Shown here piece after piece: positions 50,810-58,594 of a stretch of 64,000 nucleotides of DNA (the stretch's first letter is position 1; every line of letters begins with the position of its first letter). The DNA comes from CAVQXR01 sp046330455 (GTDB lineage Bacteria > Actinomycetota > Thermoleophilia > Gaiellales > Gaiellaceae): contig JAXLSU010000015.1 in assembly GCA_046330455.1 (NCBI GenBank), positions 4,647 to 68,646 of the forward strand, written 5' to 3'. The notes beneath the pieces are model-generated. The model saw nothing but the letters and a program-made list of their open reading frames with translations, was not told where the DNA came from and searched no databases. A program made the position numbers and the translations under genes.

Positions 50810-51379
50810 CTACGACGAGAGCTCGCGGGCGTTCTGGGCGGCCTGGGCGACGACCTTGCTGTCGGCGTAGCCCGTGATCCTCGTCAGGAGCGTCTGGCCC
50901 CTTGTGAACACGAGCACGGTCGGGGTGGTGCGAATGTCGTACAGCGCCGCGAGCTCGGCGATCTGCTCGTCGTCGCTGCCGTCGAGGGCGAGGAAGCCCG
51001 CCTTCGCGTCCTGGGAGCCCTCCCGGGCCTCGGCGATCTGGCGGGTGTCGACGTCGCTCTCGGGCATGTACACGACGACCACGACGACGCTCTTCTTGCG
51101 GAGCTTCTTCTCGAGCTGCTCGATGCCCGTCGGCCCGGAGCTCTCGGGCTCGCTCTCTCCCTGACCCTCCTCGCCGGTCGTCGCCGGCGCGGGCTCGTCC
51201 TGGCCCGTCTCGCCGCCCGCAACCGTCTCGGTCACGGGCTGGGTCTGGGCGGGAGTCGCGCTCGCATCCTCGTCGGAGCCGGTCAGGCGGTCGAGCAGGC
51301 CGAGCTGGAAGACGGCGAGCCCACCGACCGCGACGAGAGCGAGCGGAAGGACGAAACGGAGACGCAGCTTGTTCTTCAC
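50810..51379 (-). CDS. Membrane-anchored thioredoxin-fold protein lacking CxxC
   Basis: A 189-residue protein: membrane helix at 9-29 (FVLPLALVAVGGLAVFQLGLL), a Thr/Glu/Gly-rich linker to about 85, then a thioredoxin-like fold (KSVVVVVVYMPESDVDTRQIAEAREG, AALYDIRTTPTVLVFTRGQTLLTRITGYADS). The cis-proline segment TTPTVLVF is present, but the active-site CxxC is replaced by PESD, so it cannot act as a normal disulfide reductase. It lies between pilA and the minor-pilin operon, minus strand. A structural or chaperone-like role outside the membrane is possible. Confidence 0.8.
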   Translation of the reverse strand: MKNKLRLRFVLPLALVAVGGLAVFQLGLLDRLTGSDEDASATPAQTQPVTETVAGGETGQDEPAPATTGEEGQGESEPESSGPTGIEQLEKKLRKKSVVVVVVYMPESDVDTRQIAEAREGSQDAKAGFLALDGSDDEQIAELAALYDIRTTPTVLVFTRGQTLLTRITGYADSKVVAQAAQNARELSS

Positions 51380-51436
51380 GCCACTCCTATCGGCAGGGAG
51401 GCCGCACGGCTTGAAGGCGAATTCGAGGGAGAAACA

Positions 51437-51464
51437 GGAGGGGCGCGGTCTCCCGCGCCCCTCC
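51437..51464 (-). terminator. Strong terminator after pilA
   Basis: Perfect 12-bp stem GGAGGGGCGCGG (51437-51448) and CCGCGCCCCTCC (51453-51464) with a TCTC loop, followed on the minus strand by CTGTTTCTCCC. It lies 23 bases past the pilA stop, suited to a highly expressed pilin. Confidence 0.8.
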
Positions 51465-51487
51465 GCCGAGCCGGTACGAGCTGCTGG

Positions 51488-51874
51488 CTAGCAGGCCGCC
51501 TGCACCACCGAGCCGCCGGGGCCGGTGTAGCTGGCCGTCTGGCCGCCCTTCGAGTCCTCGAGGCAGTACGTGTTCGCGCCGGTGTTGTTCACCGACAGCG
51601 TGGCGGACACGCCCTGGTCGATCGCCTGCAGGTCGGCGAGCGCCATGCCGGTGTAGTCGCCGTTGTCGACGAAGAACGCCTCCGCGGCCGGGACGGCCTC
51701 ACGGACGTTGGCCTCCGCGACCTTCATGTTCGCGCGATCGCGGAACCCGAGGTACGACGGAATGGCAATCGCGAGCAGGATCGCGATGATGATCATCACG
51801 ACCAGGAGCTCGACGAGGGTGAAGCCTCCCTCGCGCTCGCTGGTCGTGATCCGGTTCCGAAGCCGCTGGATCAT
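51488..51874 (-). CDS. pilA: Major type IV pilin
   Basis: A 128-residue prepilin. The leader is cut between G17 and F18 (EREGGFTLVELLVVMIIIAILLAIAIPSYLGFRDRA), E22 is the +5 glutamate, and IAIPSYLGFRD is the classic pilin helix. The small C-terminal domain has one disulfide candidate, cysteines in NTYCLEDSKGG and the terminal residue. The ATG has an ideal AAGGAGGAG site. It has its own strong terminator and a divergent upstream region, which fits a highly expressed major subunit. Confidence 0.93.
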   Translation of the reverse strand: MIQRLRNRITTSEREGGFTLVELLVVMIIIAILLAIAIPSYLGFRDRANMKVAEANVREAVPAAEAFFVDNGDYTGMALADLQAIDQGVSATLSVNNTGANTYCLEDSKGGQTASYTGPGGSVVQAAC

Positions 51875-52148
51875 TGCTCTAACTCCTCCTTCATTTGGTC
51901 GGGCGTCGGCTGTCCCCGCAGGTATCGGCGGCTTCGGGAAGGCGGCATTTCCCCCGGTTGGGGGAGAAACCCCCTGGCTTGCGGTGCCCGGTCGGGGGAT
52001 TTCGCGCCCTCGGACGGGTGAGTCGGTCCGCTCGGCGAGGTTCGGAGCGCTCCAAGGTCGAGTCGGACGCGCGCGCGTGCGCGAGAGCCGGAGACAGGCG
52101 GCGCTAAGGGAACCGGGGCTTCGTGCCGATAGCTCCCCCGTGGAAGCG
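51875..52148. other. Divergent upstream region of pilA and pilT2
   Basis: 274 bases holding the promoters of both genes but no ORF I can support. Near the middle is a run of G/C blocks that can pair in alternative ways (for example CCCCCGG at 51952 with CCGGGGG on the other strand, and GGGGGAGAAACCCCC at 51959-51973). On the pilA side this could form a leader structure. I see no recognised riboswitch. Confidence 0.4.
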
Positions 52149-53327
52149 ATGGAAGCGTTCTCCTCGACCCCGCCAGCTCAGGATCAGCCCGACCTCGACG
52201 ACGGCGCCCCCGCGTACTCGATCGACGAGCTGCTCGAGATCGTCGTCGAGCAGCGCGCCTCCGACCTGCACCTCACGGCCGGCAGCGCACCGGCGATCCG
52301 GGTGAACGGCAAGATCGAGCGCCTTGCGGAGTTCGGCCTGCTGACGCCGGAGCGCACGCGCAAGCTCCTGTACTCGGTCTCCACGTCCGAGCAGCACAAG
52401 GAGCTCGAGGAGCGCAAGAACATCGACCTCTCGTACGCGCTCCCCGGTCTCGCGCGCTTCCGCGTGAACATCTTCTACCAGCGCGAGAGCCTCGCCGGGG
52501 CGTTCCGGCTCATCCCCAGTCGGATCAAGTCGCTCCAGGACCTCGGGATGCCGCCCTCGCTCTACGAGCTGTGCGAGCGCCCGCGCGGCCTGATCGTCGT
52601 CACGGGCCCGACCGGCTCCGGTAAGTCGACGACGCTCGCCGCCCTGATCGACCGGATCAACGAGAGCCGGCCGGATCACATCATCACGATCGAGGACCCG
52701 ATCGAGTTCCTGCACGTGCACAAGCAGTGCATCGTCAACCAGCGCGAGATCGGGCCCGACGCGCTCAACTTCGGCGAGGCGCTGAGGGCCGCGCTCCGCG
52801 AGGACCCCGACGTCATCCTCCTCGGCGAGATGCGCGACCTCGAGACGATCGGGACCGCGCTGACGGCGGCCGAGACCGGGCACCTCGTGTTCGGCACCGT
52901 CCACACCCAGGACGCGCCCTCGGCGATCGACCGGATCATCGACGTGTTCCCGGCGGCCCAGCAGAGCCAGATCCGGGTCCAGGTCGCGAGCACGCTCCAG
53001 GGCGTGATGACCCAGAACCTGCTGCCGACGACGGACGGGGCGGCCCGTGTCCCCGCCGTCGAGATCCTGCTTCCCGACGACGCGGTGCGCAACCTGATCC
53101 GCCAGGGGAAGCTCGAGCAGATCTACACGAACATGCAGACGGGCTCCAGCAAGGGCATGCAAACCATGGAGCAGGCGCTGGCCGACCTCGTGCTCTCCGG
53201 CATCGTCACGCACGAGATCGCGATGAGCCGGTCGAGCCGGCCCCAGCAGCTCCTCGAGCTGATCCAGCGCGGGAAGACGAGCGGTCAGGTCGTGTCGCCG
53301 CTCGCCGCACGGCTGCGCACCGCCTAA
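52149..53327 (+). CDS. pilT: Type IV pilus twitching ATPase PilT (copy 2)
   Basis: A 392-residue PilT, closest in layout to canonical retraction ATPases. IDELLEIVVEQRASDLHLTAGSAPAIRVNGKIE is the start of the fold, Walker A is GPTGSGKSTTLAA, the Asp box ITIEDPIEFLH, Walker B EDPDVILLGEMRD, and the His box AAETGHLVFGTVHTQDAPSAIDRIIDVFP. The C-terminal SKGMQTMEQALADLVLSGIVT is also canonical. Start could also be GTG 52140, three codons earlier. It opens the pilM-N-O operon 9 bases before pilM, divergent from pilA. Confidence 0.93.
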   Translation: MEAFSSTPPAQDQPDLDDGAPAYSIDELLEIVVEQRASDLHLTAGSAPAIRVNGKIERLAEFGLLTPERTRKLLYSVSTSEQHKELEERKNIDLSYALPGLARFRVNIFYQRESLAGAFRLIPSRIKSLQDLGMPPSLYELCERPRGLIVVTGPTGSGKSTTLAALIDRINESRPDHIITIEDPIEFLHVHKQCIVNQREIGPDALNFGEALRAALREDPDVILLGEMRDLETIGTALTAAETGHLVFGTVHTQDAPSAIDRIIDVFPAAQQSQIRVQVASTLQGVMTQNLLPTTDGAARVPAVEILLPDDAVRNLIRQGKLEQIYTNMQTGSSKGMQTMEQALADLVLSGIVTHEIAMSRSSRPQQLLELIQRGKTSGQVVSPLAARLRTA

Positions 53328-53336
53328 GGAGGAAGC

Positions 53337-54401
53337 GTGGGACGCGAGATCGTTGGACTGAAGATCGGCGCCTCCAGGCTTGCCGCAGCGCGGGTCTCGC
53401 TCAACGGCTCGGCGCGTCTGCTCCAGACCGCGTCGATGCCGCTCCCGCCCGGGATCGTCTCGGGCGGCGAGGTGCGGGACGTCGACTCGCTCGCGGACGT
53501 GCTCAAGGCGTTCTTCGACCAGCACAAGCTGCCGCGCCGCTCCGTCCGCGTCGGGGTTGCGAACAACCGGGTCGGCGTCCGCACGATCGACCTCGCCGGC
53601 ATCGACGATCCGAAGCAGCTCGGGAACGCCGTCCGGTTCCGCGCCCAGGAGGCGCTACCGATCCCGCTCACCGAGGCGGTCATGGACTACCAGGTACTGT
53701 CACACTCGACGGACGCCGAGGGCCAGCTCGTGCGGCGGGTGCTGTTCGTCGTCGCCTACCGCGACCTGATCGACAGCTTCGCCCAGGCTTGCCGGCAGGC
53801 CGGGCTCCGTCTCGTCGGCATCGACCTCGAGGGCTTCGCGCTCCTGCGGGCGCTCGCACCGCTCGGTCCCTCTGCCTCCGATGGCGAGAGGAGCGCGCTC
53901 GTCGCGATCAGCATCGGCGCCGAGCGGTCGACGCTCGCGGTCACCGACGGGCTCTCCTGTGAGTTCACGCGCGTGCTCGACTGGGGCGGCTCCGCCCTGA
54001 CGAGTGTCATCGCGCGCGAGCTCGGCATCGAGCCACTCGAGGCCGAGGAGCTGAAGCGGGCGATCAGCCTCGACGGGAGCGTGACGCCGGACGGCGTCGA
54101 CGAGGGCCAGGCGGCGAAGGCCCGCGAGGCGATTCTCCTGAACCTCCAGAGCTTCGCGCGCGAGCTCGTCTCGTCGCTGCAGTTCTACCAGAACCAGCCG
54201 GGCTCGCTCGGGATCCGCGAGATCGTGCTCGCGGGCGGAACCGCCAAGCTCGGCGGCTTTGCCGAGGCGCTCCAGCGCATGGTCGCGGTCTCGGTCAGGG
54301 TCGGTGACCCCCTCGTCAACATCGGCCACGGCAAGAAGGCGGGGAACGGCGACGCCGATCCCTCGCTCGCAATCCCGATCGGCCTCGGAATGGGGATCTG
54401 A
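53337..54401 (+). CDS. pilM: Pilus assembly ATPase-fold protein PilM
   Basis: A 354-residue actin-like protein on the cytoplasmic side that binds the N-terminal tail of PilN and passes signals from the motor ATPases. GLKIGASRLAAARVSLN, VRFRAQEALPIPLTEAVMDYQVL, VVAYRDLIDSFAQACRQAGLRLVGIDLEGFALLRAL and EIVLAGGTAKLGGFAEALQR are family motifs. AAGGAGGAAGC precedes the GTG start. Its stop overlaps the pilN start (TGATG). In this organism it has an unusually multivalent partner tail. Confidence 0.92.
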   Translation: MGREIVGLKIGASRLAAARVSLNGSARLLQTASMPLPPGIVSGGEVRDVDSLADVLKAFFDQHKLPRRSVRVGVANNRVGVRTIDLAGIDDPKQLGNAVRFRAQEALPIPLTEAVMDYQVLSHSTDAEGQLVRRVLFVVAYRDLIDSFAQACRQAGLRLVGIDLEGFALLRALAPLGPSASDGERSALVAISIGAERSTLAVTDGLSCEFTRVLDWGGSALTSVIARELGIEPLEAEELKRAISLDGSVTPDGVDEGQAAKAREAILLNLQSFARELVSSLQFYQNQPGSLGIREIVLAGGTAKLGGFAEALQRMVAVSVRVGDPLVNIGHGKKAGNGDADPSLAIPIGLGMGI

Positions 54402-55942
54402 TGGACTGGAAGAAGGAGATCAAGCTCTCCGATCTGATCCGCCGCGGCGACGGCTCCGGTCGGGAAGGCGCGGCGGAGGACGAGCCTGCGGCGACTCCGG
54501 AGGCGACCTCCGACGGAGAGACGATCTGGAAGAAGGAGATCAGGCTGTCCTCGCTGTTCCGCCGCCAGAAGAAGGCGAAGCAGCCGGCGCTTCCCGCCTA
54601 CGGAGCGAGCAGCGCGTCTTCCGGCGAGACGCCGGGCCCGCGCCCCGAGCCGGAGAGCGTCTGGAAGAAGGAGATCAAGCTCTCGTCGCTGTTCCGGCGC
54701 AGGAAGTCCGCAGCCCGTCATCGGGAGCCGCTCGCGCTGCCGCCGGTCGGACAGACGATCCCGGAGGCTCCAACGACCGTCGAGGTCGAGGACACGCACG
54801 AGGACGCACACGCGGCCGCACCCGAGTTCACGCGCGTCGTTCCCGAGCCGAGCGCGGACGCCGAGCCGCCCGGGCCCGAGGCGGATCAGGTCGACGACGA
54901 CGCTCCGCAGGCCCCGGCGGACGATCCGGCCCCCGCCGAGGTCGTGGCTTCCGCCGCCCCGGAGACGGATGAGCCGGCAGCGGATGAGCCGGCCGCGCCT
55001 GCCGCGACCGGCGAGAGGACGAGCGTCTGGAAGAAGCAGATCGGCTTCGGGCGCAAGCAGAAGGCCGCCGCCGTCGCGGGCATCGCCGCGGCCGGCGGAG
55101 CGGCCGCCGGCGACGAGCCGGACGCGCCGGACGCAGGTGCCGTCGTTCCGAAGCAGAGCGTCTGGAAGAAGGACGTGAAGCTCGGCCGGAAGGCGAAGGC
55201 CCCGAAGCCGGACAGCGCCGGCCCCGAGCGCCGCGAGGACCGCGAGCAGCCGACGGCCGCCGATCGCGGGCCCGAGCGGAAGCCGAAGAGCGGCGAGAAG
55301 CTGCCCGAGATCCCGCTGATGCGGTCGCTGAACCTCCTGCCGAAGGATGTGCAGCTCGCGAAGTCCTCGGGCCGGCCCTGGCTCCTCCAGGCTGCCGCGC
55401 TCGGTCTCTCGGCAGTCGTGCTCGCCGGTGTCGGCTACCTCTACCTGTCGGCCCGCAACGACGTTGCCGACCAGGAGCAGGCGCTCGAGGAGAAGCAGGC
55501 CGAGCTCGTCGCGCTGCAGGCTCAGCTCGTTCCCTCGGCGACCGACGACACTGCACTCGCAGGCGAGGCGTTGAGCCGGGCGACCGCGCTCTCGGCGGCG
55601 ATCTCGACGCGGTTCAACTGGGATCGCCTGCTCCGCCAGCTCTCGCTCACGCTGCCCGAGGACGTGTGGTTCGACGGCTTCCAGTCGACGAACCCCGCGG
55701 CCGAGAGCGTGGGCAGCGGCGGTGCGGCGGCGGTCGCGGCCACCGCGGCCTCGCAGGTGCCCAACACGCCGACGTCGTTGACCATCACCGGCTTCGGGCG
55801 TACGCAGAGCGACATCGCGTACCTGCTCGCCCGTCTCGAGACCGTGCCGGCCTTTGCCGCCGTGCAGCTCCAGTCCTCGAGCCGCGTGAAGATCGGCGAG
55901 ACGTGGGTGATCCAGTTCAGCGTCCTCGGTGCGCTGAAGTAG
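54401..55942 (+). CDS. pilN: PilN-like protein with long tail bearing five WKK motifs
   Basis: A 513-residue pilus alignment protein, more than twice the usual 180-220. The canonical part begins at residue 309 with LNLLPKDVQ, the PilM-binding motif, then a membrane helix (328-349), a coiled coil and the PilN ferredoxin-like domain (TSLTITGFGRTQSDIAYLLARLE). The first 300 residues are low-complexity, rich in Ala/Pro/Glu, with five copies of W-K-K-[EQD]-[IV]-[KRG]-[LF] at W3, W43, W88, W210 and W255, three followed by [DS]L[IF]RR. These look like repeated docking motifs for a cytoplasmic partner. Confidence 0.87.
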   Translation: MDWKKEIKLSDLIRRGDGSGREGAAEDEPAATPEATSDGETIWKKEIRLSSLFRRQKKAKQPALPAYGASSASSGETPGPRPEPESVWKKEIKLSSLFRRRKSAARHREPLALPPVGQTIPEAPTTVEVEDTHEDAHAAAPEFTRVVPEPSADAEPPGPEADQVDDDAPQAPADDPAPAEVVASAAPETDEPAADEPAAPAATGERTSVWKKQIGFGRKQKAAAVAGIAAAGGAAAGDEPDAPDAGAVVPKQSVWKKDVKLGRKAKAPKPDSAGPERREDREQPTAADRGPERKPKSGEKLPEIPLMRSLNLLPKDVQLAKSSGRPWLLQAAALGLSAVVLAGVGYLYLSARNDVADQEQALEEKQAELVALQAQLVPSATDDTALAGEALSRATALSAAISTRFNWDRLLRQLSLTLPEDVWFDGFQSTNPAAESVGSGGAAAVAATAASQVPNTPTSLTITGFGRTQSDIAYLLARLETVPAFAAVQLQSSSRVKIGETWVIQFSVLGALK

Positions 55943-55951
55943 CCAGGACAG

Positions 55952-56746
55952 GTGGGAAGCGTGAAGAGCGGAATCACAAAGAAGATCCCGGTTCTCTACT
56001 TCGTGGCAGCGGGAATCCTCGTCGCGGCGATCGCGGGGTACATGCTCCTCGTCCGCCCGGCGAAGGAGGACGCGAGCGCGGCCGCCACCGAGGTCGAGAA
56101 CACCCAGCTCCAGATCACCACGGTGCAGCAGCAGCTCGCGGCCAAGGAGGAGCAGCAGAACCTGATCCGGGTCGCAGACCTCGTCGAGCTGGCGAAGGCC
56201 ATGCCGAACCAGGACGGCCCGGCAGCGGCGATGCTCCAGCTCGTCGACACCGCCGACGGCGCCGGTGTGACCCTGGCCGCCGTGCAGCCGGCTGCTCCCG
56301 AGCTCGCCGCCGGGTACACGCGCTTTCCGATGACGCTCACGGTCGTCGGCAACTACTACGACCTGACGGAGTTCCTGTATCAGCTCCGCAACCTGGTCAC
56401 GATTCGCCAGGGCGTGCTCGACGCGACCGGTCCGCTGTTCACGGTCGACAGCATCAGCTGGCACGAGTCGGACGAGGCCGACGAGGAGCCGTTCCCGTAC
56501 GTCCAGGCAGACCTCGTCGTCTCGGCCTACGTCTACGGGGAGGCGACAGAGGCCCTGCTCGCTGCAGCGGTGGCGTCCGGCGACGCGCCCACGCCCGCAG
56601 AGGCCACGACGACCGGGGAGACGACGACGGGCGAGACGACCACCACGGAGGACGGGAGCACGACGCCGTCCACCTCGACCGAGCCTGGCTCGACCGTCCA
56701 GGTGAGCCCTGACGGATCGCAGGCCGCGCCTGGAGGGACTCCCTGA
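55952..56746 (+). CDS. pilO: PilO-like pilus alignment protein
   Basis: A 264-residue single-pass membrane protein: helix at 13-34 (VLYFVAAGILVAAIAGYMLLV), coiled coil 40-80, then a PilO-type ferredoxin-like domain (FPMTLTVVGNYYDLTEFLYQLRNLV, FTVDSISWHE). The C-terminal 55 residues are a Thr/Gly/Ser-rich tail without structure. It starts 9 bases after pilN and would dimerise with PilN outside the membrane. The GTG at 55952 has ACAGGTGGG nearby; an alternative GTG is three codons in. Confidence 0.88.
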   Translation: MGSVKSGITKKIPVLYFVAAGILVAAIAGYMLLVRPAKEDASAAATEVENTQLQITTVQQQLAAKEEQQNLIRVADLVELAKAMPNQDGPAAAMLQLVDTADGAGVTLAAVQPAAPELAAGYTRFPMTLTVVGNYYDLTEFLYQLRNLVTIRQGVLDATGPLFTVDSISWHESDEADEEPFPYVQADLVVSAYVYGEATEALLAAAVASGDAPTPAEATTTGETTTGETTTTEDGSTTPSTSTEPGSTVQVSPDGSQAAPGGTP

Positions 56747-57504
56747 TGGCACCGCAGACGGCCGCCGATCGTGCCGCGGACAAGCGCAAGCGACGCGACG
56801 CGAAGCAGAAGAAGCTCCTGCTCATCCTGATCCCGGTGCTGATCGCGATGGTCGCCTGGCAGGGCCCAAAGCTCATGAAGCAGGTCAAGGGCTCGTCCGG
56901 GGAGGCCGCTCCGGCGGCCGCGACGGTCGAGTCGCCGGCGAACCCCGGGGTCGATGCTGCCGGCAGTGGCGAGGAGGCTGCTCAGGCCACGCCTCCGGTA
57001 CCGACCGATCCGGCCGAGATCGCCGCTGCGGTCAAGGAGCTTCCCGCGAGTGAGCGGTATCCGATTCCCGGCGAGAACCAGCTGATCTCCTTCAGCCGCT
57101 TCTCGGCGTCCGATCCGTTCTCGCCGCTCGTCGTCGAGGAGGACACCTCGTCGACGAGCACGGACACCGGAACGTCCACGACGACGACGACGCCGCCGAC
57201 GACGGCCCCGCCGCCGACGGCCTATCCGCCCACGTCCGGAGGCCAGCCTCCGACCACGGCGACCCAGGTCGCGCTGTCGGTCAACGGCCACCCGCTGGTG
57301 CTCGGCGTCGGCGACACGTTCCCGACCGTCGATCCGGCCTTCACGATCCTGACGATCAACCCGGACTCGGTCGTGATCGGGCTCACCGACGGGTCGTTCT
57401 CGGACGGCCAGCAGTCGATCACCGTCCGCAAGGGCGAGCAGGTGACCCTCGTGAGCCAGCCCGACGGCACCCGGTTCACGATCCGCGTCGTCGAGATCAC
57501 CTGA
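56746..57504 (+). CDS. PilP-like pilus-locus membrane protein
   Basis: A 252-residue protein in the place of PilP. A basic N-terminus (ADKRKRRDAKQKK) leads into a membrane helix (24-40), a low-complexity linker, a short conserved block (FSRFSASDPFSPL) and after a Thr/Pro-rich stretch a compact C-terminal domain (VALSVNGHPLVLGVGDTFPTVDPAFTILTIN, GQQSITVRKGEQVTLVSQPDGTRFTIRVVEI). The block DPFSPL resembles the DPF/DPM motif of PilP proteins. No lipobox is present. ATG overlaps the pilO stop (TGATG). Confidence 0.72.
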   Translation: MAPQTAADRAADKRKRRDAKQKKLLLILIPVLIAMVAWQGPKLMKQVKGSSGEAAPAAATVESPANPGVDAAGSGEEAAQATPPVPTDPAEIAAAVKELPASERYPIPGENQLISFSRFSASDPFSPLVVEEDTSSTSTDTGTSTTTTTPPTTAPPPTAYPPTSGGQPPTTATQVALSVNGHPLVLGVGDTFPTVDPAFTILTINPDSVVIGLTDGSFSDGQQSITVRKGEQVTLVSQPDGTRFTIRVVEIT

Positions 57505-57548
57505 TCCCGACACGGCCGGCGGGCCCGTCGCTGCTACCGTCCGCCTCG

Positions 57549-58535
57549 ATGGACGGTACCCGGCGGGCTCCCGCACGCTCCCAGGCGACGATCGCCGACC
57601 TCGGTGACGGGGTGATCCGGATCACGCAGCCGTTGCCGTGGGCACTCGACCACGTCCACTGCTACGCGCTCGTCGATCCGGAGGGGTGGACCCTCGTCGA
57701 CGCGGGCCTGGGCACGCCCGGGACGATCCGGCGCTGGGAGGAGGCGCTCGAGCGGCTGGGCAGCCCCGCGATTCGCCGGATCGTCGTCACCCACTACCAT
57801 CCCGACCACCTCGGCGGCGCGGCCGCGCTCGCCGAGCTGACGGGCGCGCCCGAGGTCGTCCAGGGAGCGCTCGATGCCGAGCTCTCCCAGCTCACCTGGG
57901 TCGAGCTCGACGAGGCGGGGTTCCTCGACTTCCTGCGCCTGCACGGGATGCCGGACGATCTCGCGGTCGCCTCGGCGGCGGCGGAGGCCCGCATGCCGGT
58001 CGTCCCGGTGACGCCGACCAGGCTCGTCGGCGAGGGTGACGTCGTCGAGGTAGGGGGAGTGAGCTACGAGGTGCTCGTGCTCCCGGGGCACGCCGACGGC
58101 CACATCGTGCTGCTCGATCGGCAACGCGGACGGGTGTTCGGAGGCGACGTCATCCTCACCGGGATCACCCCGAACATCGGCCGCTGGGAGGACACGGCCC
58201 CCGACCCGCTCTCGCGCTATCTCGACTCGCTCTCCCGGCTCGTCGAGGCCGGGCCGAAGCTAGTCTTCCCCGGGCACCGCGACCCGATCGAGCGGGTTGC
58301 CGAGCGGGCGCAGGAGCTGCGCGTTCACCATGCGGAGCGTCTCGAAGCCGCCCACTCGGCGCTCGTCGACGGGGCGCGCACCGCCTACGAGGTGGCGCAG
58401 CGTCTCTGGGCCACGTCCGGCTTCAGTCTCCACGAGCAGCGTTTCGCACTCGCCGAGGCGCTAGCCCACGTGGAGCGGCTCGAGACCGAGGCTCGCGCCC
58501 GGCAGGTCGAGCCTGGGCGTTTCGAGCCGGTCTGA
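57549..58535 (+). CDS. MBL-fold metallo-hydrolase
   Basis: A 328-residue metallo-beta-lactamase-fold enzyme of the glyoxalase II/LACTB2-like group. The metal motif is VVTHYHPDHLGGAAAL (HxHxDH), with a later histidine in LVLPGHADGHIVL, FGGDVILTG and LVFPGHRDPI. A C-terminal helical domain (RLEAAHSALVDGARTAYEVAQRLW) matches LACTB2-like winged helix. It lies inside the pilus locus between the PilP-like gene and pilC but has no obvious pilus role, so it may be an insertion by chance. Confidence 0.88.
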   Translation: MDGTRRAPARSQATIADLGDGVIRITQPLPWALDHVHCYALVDPEGWTLVDAGLGTPGTIRRWEEALERLGSPAIRRIVVTHYHPDHLGGAAALAELTGAPEVVQGALDAELSQLTWVELDEAGFLDFLRLHGMPDDLAVASAAAEARMPVVPVTPTRLVGEGDVVEVGGVSYEVLVLPGHADGHIVLLDRQRGRVFGGDVILTGITPNIGRWEDTAPDPLSRYLDSLSRLVEAGPKLVFPGHRDPIERVAERAQELRVHHAERLEAAHSALVDGARTAYEVAQRLWATSGFSLHEQRFALAEALAHVERLETEARARQVEPGRFEPV

Positions 58536-58556
58536 GGCCCCGTACGCGGGCCCGTG

Positions 58557-58584
58557 CTCCCCGGAGGAGTGACACGCCGGGGAG
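58557..58584 (+). terminator. Hairpin overlapping the pilC ribosome site
   Basis: CTCCCCGG (58557-58564) pairs perfectly with CCGGGGAG (58577-58584). The right arm contains most of the GGGGAGAGG ribosome site of pilC, so the stem could both end the upstream transcript and limit pilC translation. Confidence 0.5.
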
Positions 58585-58594
58585 AGGCTCAAGT

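Noticed and set aside
51875..52148. Riboswitch in the pilA leader
   Set aside because: CGCAAGCC and G-rich stems recall GEMM motifs, but order and pairing do not fit; only generic GC hairpins can be supported.
57549..58535. Pilus function for the MBL hydrolase
   Set aside because: It belongs to a general metabolic hydrolase group and has no feature linking it to pili other than position.
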